Positions 56,045 through 64,000 of a stretch of 64,000 bases of DNA are shown piece after piece. Every line of letters starts with the position of its first letter. The stretch's first letter is position 1. The translations under genes and the position numbers were made by a program. Origin of the DNA: Achatina immaculata (Eukaryota; Mollusca; Gastropoda; Stylommatophora; Achatinidae); the NCBI GenBank assembly GCA_009760885.1, contig CM019697.1, forward strand, positions 25,310,210 through 25,374,209, read 5' to 3'. Below the pieces are notes generated by a model that saw nothing but the letters and a program-made list of their open reading frames with translations, was not told the origin of the DNA and searched no databases.

Positions 56045-57455
56045 CTACCTCTCTCTCTCTCTCTCTTTCTCCCTACCCCCTCTCTCTTTCTCCCTCTCTC
56101 TCCCTGTTTCTCTCTCCTCCTCTTTTCTCTCTCTCTGTCTCTTTCCATCTATCTGTCTCTCCTACTATCTCCCTGTTTATCTCTCCTGCTCTTTTTCCCT
56201 CTCTCTCTCTGTCTCTCTCTGTCCTCCCTCTCTCTGTCCTCTCTCTCTGTCCTCTCTCTCCCTCTCTCTGTCCTCCCTCTTTCTCTGTCCTTCCTCTCTC
56301 TCTCCCTCTCTCCCTCCCTCTCTCTCTGTCCTCCCTCTCTCTCTATCCTCCCTCTCTCTGTCCTCCCTCTCTCTGTCCTTCCTCCCTCTCTCTCCCCCTC
56401 TCTCTGTCCTCCCTCTCTCTCTGTCCTCCTTCTCTCTCTGTCCTCCCTCTCTCTCCCTCTCTCTGTCCTCCCTCTCTGTCTCCCTCTCTCTGTCCTCTTC
56501 TCTCTGCCACCCCTCTTCTCTGTCCTCCCTCCTCTCTGTCCTCCCTCTCTCTATCCTCCCTCTCTCTCCCTCTCTCTGTCCTCCCTCTCTCTCTGTCCTC
56601 CCTCCCTCTCTCTCTGTCCTTCTCTCTCTGTCCTCCCTCTCTCTCTGTCCTCCCTCTCTCTCTCCCTCTCTCTCTGTCCTCCCTCTCTGTCTCCCTCTCT
56701 CTCTGTCCTCCTCTCTCTACTACCCTTCTCTCTGTCCTCTCTCCCTCTCTCTGTCCTCCCTCTTCTCTGTCCTTCCTCTCTCTCTCCTCTCTCTCTCCCT
56801 CTCTCTCTGTCCTCCCTCTCTCTCTATCCTCCTCTCTCTGTCCTCCCTCTCTCTGTCCTTCCTCCCTCTCTCTCCCCTCTCTCTGTCCTCCCTCTCTCTC
56901 TGTCCTCCTTCTCTCTCTGTCCTCCCTCTCTCTCCCTCTCTCTGTCCTCCCTCTCTGTCTCCCTCTCTCTGTCCTCTTCTCTCTGCCACCCCTCTTCTCT
57001 GTCCTCCCTCTCTCTCTGTCCTCCCTCTCTCTATCCTCCCTCTCTCTCTCCCTCTCTCTGTCCTCCCTCTCTCTCTGTCCTCCCTCTCTCTCTCTGTCCT
57101 TCTCTCTCTGTCCTCCCTCTCTCTCTGTCCTCCCTCTCTCTCCCTCTCTCTCTGTCCTCCCTCTCTGTCTCCCTCTCTCTCTGTCCTCCTCTCTCTACTA
57201 CCCTTCTCTCTCTGTCCTTCCTCTCTCTCTGTCCTCTCTCTCTCCCTCTCTCTGTCCTCCCTCTCTCTCTCTCTCTCTCTGTCCTCCCTCTCTCTCTGTC
57301 CTCCCTCTCTCTCTGTCCTCCTCTGTCTGCCACCCCTCTCTCTCTCTGTCCTTCCTCTCTCTCTGTCCTCTCTCTCTCCCTCTCTCTCTGTCCTCCCTCT
57401 CTCTCTCCCTCTCTCTCTGTCCTCCCTCTCTCTCTGTCCTCTCTCTCCCTCTTTC
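56045..57455. repeat. 1.4-kb CT-rich array with a higher-order period of about 480 bp
   Basis: Built from CTCTCTCTGTCCTCC modules. Rare landmarks repeat: CTCTGCCACCCCTC at about 56,509 and 56,985 (and CTGCCACCCC at about 57,330), CTACTACCC at about 56,717 and 57,196. The 547-codon plus frame (55,925-57,568) and minus-strand R/E/G-rich frames are repeat products. Confidence 0.95.
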
Positions 57456-57792
57456 TTGAATACTGGGTAATCAAAGGTTTAATGTTAAATGAAACTATAA
57501 ACCTGTTTCTTCACTTCCATCCATGTTTTTTTTTCACAGTGTGTCACTATTTCACTGTAAGTGTGTGAGAATGTGGTACTAAGCTATTCCGACATATTAG
57601 TTATTCTATATTTGTGAATGTAAGGATAAGAGGATAATTGTTTTGTTATATTACATGTTATTCATGCTCATATTGTTTTTATATACTTGAATTAAACTGA
57701 ATAATTGGGAAGAGTGAATAATGAGAGACAAGGGGTAGAGAGTAAGACGGGCCTGCGTGCCTAATTCTTCATACTTTCCAAAACAAAAACGT
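57456..57792 (+). mobile_element. CR1-like retrotransposon 3' UTR, decayed
   Basis: The end at about 57,740-57,792 reads AGTAAGACGGGCCTGCGTGC, CTAATTCTTCA and AAAACAAAAACG, a diverged version of the 3' end seen at 15,703-16,165 and 53,603-55,680. It is followed by TATC/TGTC repeats (57,791-57,850). The upstream boundary is uncertain. Confidence 0.65.
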
Positions 57793-57850
57793 ATCTATCA
57801 TCTATCTATCTGTCCGTCTGTCTGTCTGTCTTTCTATCTATCTATTATTA
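57791..57850. repeat. (TATC/TGTC)n microsatellite
   Basis: Forms the 3' tail of the CR1-like remnant. Confidence 0.92.
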
Positions 57851-58158
57851 CTATACATCTTCTGTCAACTTGATGAAATGAATCAACTGTCGCTTCATTT
57901 TGTCTAGCACACTTGAAGCCTAACTCTCCTATAAGAAAAACCTGCTGGAGTTTGAATTCATGTCAGCGGTCAGTCGGTTGCTGTCACAATAGTCTGAAGC
58001 TAGAAAAAAACTAGAAAAGTTATCTCCTCGGAGTAGTTTCGTGTTTTCTGTTTACGTTGTGTCGAAGCAGAGCTACGCCATGGCCTGAGTACTTCAACAA
58101 AGAAGTTTAATGAGCAAAAACTGAAGCATAATCTGACACTGGGCCTCTCTTCACACTC
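57851..58158. other. Single-copy stretch
   Basis: Nothing recognised. Confidence 0.4.
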
Positions 58159-58345
58159 ATACAAGAGAGTACTCTTTTCTTATAACATTTTTTATCATTA
58201 ACTCACTTTTCCTATATCACTTTTTATCATTCACTCACTTTTCCTATAACATTTATTCTACCATTACCTGACTTTTCCTATAACATTTTTTATCATTAAC
58301 TGACTTTTCCTATAACATTTTTTATCATTAACTCACTTTTCCGAA
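58159..58345. repeat. 31-bp repeat, about 6 units
   Basis: Units contain CTCACTTTTCCTATAACATT then TTTTATCATTAA. Confidence 0.92.
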
Positions 58346-58685
58346 TTGTATGAGTCTCTCCAAGTAACTCCATCATTCTTGACATTCCTATTTTTCTGTA
58401 GCTTCTACCACAGTTACCTCTCTTATCTGCACCCGCTGGATAACAGGTGCTGCTTATCTCACCTGGATAAAATTGCTGCTCATCTATTTATAAAATAGCT
58501 TTATCTTAAGTTAGTTTCTCTCGGCATAGTTTGCCCTTCTGTACCGTTTCTAGTTCTATGTTCCTGATTTCTATGTAATTTTTCAGAATTTTCTAAGACC
58601 TGACAATTTCTTTCACCATTCTTTCGCGATTTCTTTACTGCAAGAAATATCCAACATCTGTGACTGCAAGATATATGTAGATGTT
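58346..58685. other. Single-copy stretch
   Basis: Nothing recognised. Confidence 0.4.
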
Positions 58686-58798
58686 TCTTGACTACACAGA
58701 CCCAACAATTTGTTTACGATGTTTCTTGACTACACAGACAGAGTTTGTTTACTATGTTTCTTGGCTACACAAATTCTACGTTTGTTTACCATGTTTAT
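58686..58798. repeat. Diverged repeat of about 40 bp, 3 units
   Basis: Units contain ATGTTTCTTGACTACACAGA then a TTTGTTTACNATG segment. Confidence 0.8.
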
Positions 58799-59425
58799 GT
58801 TAAAACAAAATACTCGAAAACCCTAAATATTTCGGCAAAAATCAATGAATGAATGTTAAGACTTAGTCAAATCCAGCAGGTAAATTCTTGTCAAGCCAGG
58901 TTTTAAATAACATGATAAAAAAGACGTCATTCCGGCTCTAACATAAAAGAAATGGAGACGAAAGAGCAAGCAGACAAAAACTTTGTAAGAGAAATAGGCC
59001 TCCTTTTTTTCCAAGCGCGTGTTACGCCAGTAACATTTTGGTATAAACACTCGTTACAGAAAGTGCTTGTAACAATCCATAATCGGCAGCTTCCATAAAC
59101 TAGCAGACATTACCTGTCTCAGTACTGTCTTGTAAGACAGCGCATACAGTATCCGGGGTACTAACAACTATTACTGAGCTTCTGTTCGCATGTTTTCTGA
59201 CAGAATATTCCTTGTAAAATACTGACAAACAAATGATTCATTTAACTACTTGTGAGCTTTTCTTTTTCTTTTCGCTTGTATGAGACGGTGATAGCAGCAA
59301 ATATTCTAAGTTTTAATTATTATATTTGGCAGCCAGGTATTACATATCATTCTTTTTATTTTAACGTCACTGAAATATGACAGTTTCAGCGACTATCTTG
59401 AGACATGTTTGAGTGACGAGCATGT
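58799..59425. other. Single-copy stretch
   Basis: No recognisable gene. One 64-codon minus frame (58,856-59,050) has no domain. Confidence 0.5.
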
Positions 59426-60012
59426 TTTGACTGGTTTCAGTAACCATCAAGATATGTTTTATGAGAAGATCCAGTGACCATCAAGATATGTTTTATGAGA
59501 AGATCAAGTAACCATCAAGGTATGTTTTATGAGAAGATCAAGTAACCATCAAGATATGTTTTATGAGAAGTTCAAGTAACCATCAAGATATGTTTTATGA
59601 GAAGATCAAGTAACCATCAAGATATGTTTTATGAGAAGATCAAGTAACCATCAAGATATGTTTTATGAGAAGTTCAAGTAACCATCAAGGTATGTTTTAT
59701 GAGAAGATCAAGTAACCATCAAGATATGTTTTATGAGAAGTTTAAGTAACCATCAAGATATGTTTTATGAGAAGATCAAGTAACCATCAAGATATGTTTT
59801 ATGAGAAGATCAAGTAACCATCAAGATATGTTTTATGAGAAGATCAAGTAACCATCAAGATATGTTTTATGAGAAGATCAAGTAACCATCAAGATATGTT
59901 TTATGAGAAGATCAAGTAACCATCAAGATATGTTTTATGAGAAGATCAAGTAACCATCAAGATATGTTTTATGAGAAGATCAAGTAACCATCAAGATATG
60001 TTTTATGAGAAA
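59426..60012. repeat. 34-bp minisatellite, about 17 units
   Basis: Units contain ACCATCAAGATATGTTTTAT then GAGAAGATCAAGTA, very uniform, with occasional AAGGTATG and AGTTCAAG variants. Confidence 0.97.
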
Positions 60013-60034
60013 CACCAGTAAGCATCGGCGGGGA

Positions 60035-60570
60035 CAATATGAATTAGCAAGAAACCAAATATTTGGTAGTGAGATATATGAATATGAATTAGCAACAAAC
60101 CAAATATTTGGTAGTGAGATATATGAATATGAATTAGCAACAAACCAAATATTTGGTAGTGAGATATATGAATATGAATTAGCAACAAACCAAATATTTG
60201 GTAGTGAGATATATGAATATGAATTAGCAACAAACCAAATATTTGGTAGTGAGATATTTGAATATGAATTAGCAAGAAACCAAATATTTGGTAGTGAGAT
60301 ATATGAATATGAATTAGCAACAAACCAAATATTTGGTAGTGAGATATATGAATATGAATTAGCAACAAACCAAATATTTGGTAGTGAGATATATGAATAT
60401 GAATTAGCAAGAAACCAAATATTTGGTAGTGAGATATATGAATATGAATTAGCAAGAAACCAGATATTTGGTAGTGAGATATTTGAATATGAATTAGCAA
60501 GAAACCAAATATTTGGTAGTGAGATATATGAATATGAATTAGCAACAAACCAAATATTTGGTAGTGAGAT
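60035..60570. repeat. 45-bp minisatellite, about 12 units, open on both strands
   Basis: Units contain GAATTAGCAACAAACCAAAT then ATTTGGTAGTGAGATATATGAATAT. Variation is limited to ACAAAC/AGAAAC and ATATATG/ATATTTG. The period equals 15 codons. Plus frame 60,005-60,733 (242 codons, EYELATNQIFGSEIY repeats) and minus frame 60,003-60,548 both lack stops. Each unit holds the 14-bp palindrome ACCAAATATTTGGT. I treat the frames as chance products but record them. Confidence 0.97.
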
Positions 60571-61069
60571 AAAACTTTTCTCAGCTGAAGATTCCTTTTT
60601 CTCTCAGCTCGTCGCCAACTTGGATAATATTTCAGGGCTAAAAATATCGCTAGAGCAGGATTTAGAGGATGCGGGGGAGGGGAGGGGGAGAGAGTATCCG
60701 GAGACAGATTTTTTTTTCTCTTTTTATCCGTGAAGGTCTAAATTACTAAAAATAGAAATAAAAACTTTTAGACATTTTGTAACAGAAAAAGAAGAGGGAA
60801 AATGTTTGGAAATTTGTTTTATGATAAAAAGGCTCTGCAATACTGGAATTACATAATTAGACATAGTAGTAGAAATTAATGTTTGTGTTGCTAGGCCTGG
60901 CTTCCCGAATCAGCTGAAAAATCGAAGTTCAATATCTATTGTAGTTTTACGAAAGTAGACAAGTAGGTAGAATGTTCCAGGTACCATCTTCCTTGTTCTT
61001 GTTGTTCATATCGTTCACTTCATCATCGTGAACTCGTTCTCTTCATGTCTGCCGCTATATTGGACGTTA
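60571..61069. other. Single-copy stretch
   Basis: G-rich patch near 60,672-60,691. No gene recognised. Confidence 0.5.
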
Positions 61070-61315
61070 CCCTCATTTGACCGGTCAGTCCATTATCTTA
61101 GACCTTACGACTGTAGGCTGTTGCCTTATTTGATCGGTCACTCCATTATCTTAGAACTTACGAATGTAAGCTGTTGCCTTATTTGATCAGTCAGTTCATT
61201 ATCTTAGAACTTACGACTGTAAGCTGTTGCCTTATTTGATCGGTCAGTTCATTATCTTAGAACTTACGACTGTAAGCTGTTGCCTAATTTGATCGGGTAG
61301 TCCATTATTTTAGAG
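61070..61315. repeat. About 57-bp repeat, 4-5 units
   Basis: Units contain TTATTTGATCGGTCAGTCCA, a TTATCTTAGAACTTACGA segment and CTGTAAGCTGTTGCC. Confidence 0.92.
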
Positions 61316-61345
61316 CGCCAAAGTTAAAACTGAAGGTCTGTAAGA

Positions 61346-61505
61346 ACTGTGTTCCTCAGCTGTACAGGTAAAACTGTGTTCCTCAGCTGTACAGGTAAAA
61401 CTGTGTTCCTCAGCTGTACAGGTAAAACTGTGTTCCTCAGCTGTACAGGTAAAACTGTGTTCCTCAGCTGTACAGGTAAAACTGTGTTCCTCAGCTGTAC
61501 ATGTA
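61346..61505. repeat. 27-bp minisatellite, 6 units
   Basis: Units contain AACTGTGTTCCTCAGCTGTA then CAGGTAA and are almost identical to each other. Three overlapping open frames follow from the period. Confidence 0.96.
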
Positions 61506-61645
61506 CATTCAACTTTCACATGTGTTACTTGTAAGATAAGCATCAGTTACGTAACAGGTAGTGACGTAATGGTGCTCGCAGTTTACAGAACAATTCTGAC
61601 TTCTGGCTGTTTCATCCAGGCTTTTGTTCGGGTTACATAAGCCCA
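61506..61645. other. Short single-copy stretch
   Basis: Nothing recognised. Confidence 0.4.
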
Positions 61646-61775
61646 AACTGTGACTTGTTGTTAGAGCGATCTTTTTTTCTGGTGCAGAAAGATCATGTGC
61701 TAGATAATGACTTGTTGTAAGAACGATCTTCCTTGTTGTTCTGTTGCAGAAAGATCATGTGCTAGATTATCTGAC
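61646..61775. repeat. About 65-bp repeat, 2 units
   Basis: GCAGAAAGATCATGTGCTAG and TGACTTGTTGTNAGANCGAT each occur twice. Confidence 0.88.
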
Positions 61776-61784
61776 ACAGCTGTA

Positions 61785-62205
61785 AAGTACATTCTGTAAC
61801 ACATCTACGTGTACTAAATTCTGTAACACAGCCGCAGTTATATATTAGATTCTGTAACAGCCGCAGCTATACACTAGATTCCGTAACACAGCCACAATTA
61901 CTAGATTCCGTAACACAGCCACAATTACTAGATTCCGTAATACAGCCACAATTACTAGATTCCGTAACACAGCCACAATTACTAGATTCTGTAACACAAC
62001 CACAATTACTAGATTCTGTAACACAACCACAAGTACTAGATTCAGTAACACAACCACAAGTACTAGATTCTGCAACACAACCACAGGTACTAGATTCTGC
62101 AACACAACCACAGGTACTAGATTCTGTAACACAACCACAAGTACCAGATTCTGCAACACAACCGCATGTATATACCAGATTCTGTAACTCAACCGCTTCT
62201 AGCTT
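61785..62205. repeat. 27-bp minisatellite, about 15 units
   Basis: Units resemble ACTAGATTCTGTAACACAAC plus CACAAGT. The period gives a 115-codon minus frame. Confidence 0.95.
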
Positions 62206-62224
62206 TTATTACATGTCAAAAATA

Positions 62225-62633
62225 TTTTAACTACAGCAGAGTCAGCTAGCAAAATAGGACTTGAAATTAACAAGAACAAAACAAAAATAATGAAAATTCC
62301 CGTTAATCAAAATGGAAAAATACACGTAGAAGGGACAGATGTTGAAGAAGTAATTCAATTTGCATACCTTGGCAGCTACATAGACCAGGATGATGACACC
62401 AGAAAGGAAGTTAGAATTAGAATTGCAAAAGCAGCATCGATCTTCAAGAATCTTGAGAACATTTGACATTCAAAAGTTATAAGCACAAAAACCAAGTTAA
62501 GACTATTCAATTCAAATGTAATATCCACACTCATTTATGCATGTGAAAGCTGGAAAACAACTAAAGAAATACACAAGAAATTAGACTCTTTTGAAAACAA
62601 ATGCCTAAGGAAAATACTCGGCATCAAGTGGGG
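62225..62633 (+). mobile_element. RTE-like retrotransposon fragment, third family member
   Basis: Same family as 22,129-22,780: FAYLGSYIDQDDDTRKEVRI, RIAKAASIFKNLEN, a stop at about 62,464, STLIYACESW and FENKCLRKILGIKW. It starts farther upstream in the protein (SASKIGLEINKNKTKIM) and ends earlier, near 62,633. It lies between two unrelated arrays. Nucleotide differences show it is an independent copy. Confidence 0.8.
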
Positions 62634-62739
62634 GTTTGAAGCAAACTCAGTTAGACTAATGCAACATCCTAGCACAAATGTCAGGTACCTATTTTCTGGT
62701 TGCACAGAAGTTGTTGAAAGCTGAGAGTAAACGTAACTC
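62634..62739. other. Short single-copy stretch
   Basis: Nothing recognised. Confidence 0.4.
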
Positions 62740-64000
62740 GTAATAAATCAGTTCTCGCCCTAAAGTTCAGTGTTCTCAGTGTACCTACACTATGTTCTTG
62801 CCCTGATGTTCTGTTCTCAGTGTACCTACACGATGTTCTTGCCCTGATGTTCTGTTCTCAGTGTACCTACACTATGTTCTTGCCCTGATGTTCTGTTCTC
62901 AGTGTACCTACACGATGTTCTTGCCCTGATGTTCTGTTCTCAGTGTACCTACACTATGTTCTTGCCCTGATGTTCTGTTCTCAGTGTACCTACACTATGT
63001 TCTTGCCCTGATGTTCTGTTCTCAGTGTACCTATACGATGTTCTTGCCCTGATGTTCTGTTCTCAGTGTACCTACACGATGTTCTTGCCCTGATGTTCTG
63101 TTCTCAGTGTACCTACACGATGTTCTTGCCCTGATGTTCTGTTCTCAGTGTACCTACACTATGTTCTTGCCCTGATGTTCTGTTCTCAGTGTACCTACAC
63201 GATGTTCTTGCCCTGATGTTCTGTTCTCAGTGTACCTACACGATGTTCTTGCCCTGATGTTCTGTTCTCAGTGTACCTACACGATATTCTTGCCCTGATG
63301 TTCTGTTCTCAGTGTACCTACACGATGTTCTTGCCCTGATGTTCTGTTCTCAGTGTACCTACACGATGTTCTTGCCCTGATGTTCTGTTCTCAGTGTACC
63401 TACACGATGTTCTTGCCCTGATGTTCTGTTCTCAGTGTACTCACCTGATGTTCTAGCGCTGATGTACTGTTCTCAGTGTACCCAAATGATGTTCTAACTC
63501 GTTGTTCTGTTCTCAGTGTACTCACACGATGTTCTAGCTCTGATGCTTTGTTCTCAGTGTACCTATACGATGTTCTAGCTCTGATGCTTTGTTCTCAGTG
63601 TACCTATACGATGTTCTAGCTCTGATGTTTTGTTCTCAGTGTACCTATACGATGTTCTAGCTCTGATGGTTTGTTCTCAGTGTACCTATACGATGTTCTA
63701 GCTCTGATGTTTTGTTCTCAGTGTACCTATACGATGTTCTAGCTCTGATGTTTTGTTCTCAGTGTACCTATACGATGTTCTAGCTCTGATGTTTTGTTCT
63801 CAGTGTACCTACACGATGTTCTAGCTCTGATGTTTTGTTCTCAGTGTACCTACACGATGTTCTAGCTCTGATGTTTTGTTCTCAGTGTACCTATACGATG
63901 TTCTAGCTCTGATGTTTTGTTCTCAGTTTACCTATACGATGTTCTAGCTCTGATGTTTTGTTCTCAGTGTACCTATACGATGTTCTAGCTCTGATGTTTT
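62740..64000. repeat. 41-bp minisatellite, about 30 units, running off the window
   Basis: Units contain GATGTTCTGTTCTCAGTGTA, then CCTACACGATGTTCTTGCCCT. A diverged zone at about 63,435-63,540 separates the left subfamily (TTGCCCTGATGTTCTG) from the right one (TAGCTCTGATGTTTTG). Confidence 0.97.

Noticed and set aside
55925..57568. 547-codon serine/leucine/proline-rich open frame and R/E/G-rich antisense frames
   Set aside because: Explained entirely by the CT-rich array.

Overview
The window is eukaryotic, non-coding-rich DNA, probably from a lophotrochozoan and most likely a mollusc. That inference rests on its mixture of CR1-like, RTE-like, I/Nimb-like and Penelope-like retroelement remnants, tRNA-derived SINE-like pieces and very dense minisatellites. 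I see no intact conventional host gene, no rRNA, no functional tRNA and no CRISPR. Most long open frames are by-products of tandem repeats without stop codons. My estimate by eye is that more than half of the 64 kb is tandem repeat, with unit lengths from 1 to about 64 bp.

Layout. 1-5.8 kb: a chain of unrelated minisatellite arrays (16, 43-47, about 60, 33, 34, 26 and 16 bp units). 6-9.5 kb: dinucleotide tracts, an inverted-repeat element (family 1) and five more arrays. 9.7-14.5 kb: a 58-bp array containing a 1,372-bp (GAA)n-tailed retroposon with target-site duplications, the whole having been tandemly duplicated with an 1,843-bp period. 14.5-20.7 kb: a tRNA-like SINE fragment, (TATC)n tracts, a CR1-like 3' end, and a decayed Penelope-like element (GIY-YIG endonuclease remnant, family 2 arms) embedded in a 34-bp array. 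20.7-25 kb: a 2.13-kb segmental duplication whose two copies each carry an RTE-like fragment. 25-31 kb: a family 2 arm that grew a minisatellite, a 9-bp array, a 265-bp palindromic MITE-like element, a SINE and a 2.9-kb TAG-rich tract. 31-45 kb: more arrays, a second family 2 arm with its own minisatellite, one copy of a duplicated gene fragment invaded by about 30 copies of a 40-bp unit, and an RTE-like fragment inside a 44-bp array. 45-50.2 kb: adjacent and nested retroelements, including an RNase H fragment, a CR1-like 3' end carrying an RTE-like insertion, a family 1 inverted pair and an RT fragment. 50.2-64 kb: the second gene-fragment copy, a long broken CR1-like RT copy, a 1.4-kb CT-rich array with a higher-order period, and further arrays to the end.

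Two processes seem to shape the region. Retroelements repeatedly land in tandem arrays and are then copied along with them. Retroelement ends (microsatellite tails, or a 32-bp terminal segment) also seed new arrays. The most unusual signal is a 34-nt motif found in both inverted-repeat families. It has a 4-bp closing stem, a 7-nt core strand, a 3-bp hairpin, GAAA, a 4-nt linker and the closing strand. This is the arrangement of a minimal hammerhead-type ribozyme core, as known from Penelope-like elements, in degenerate form.
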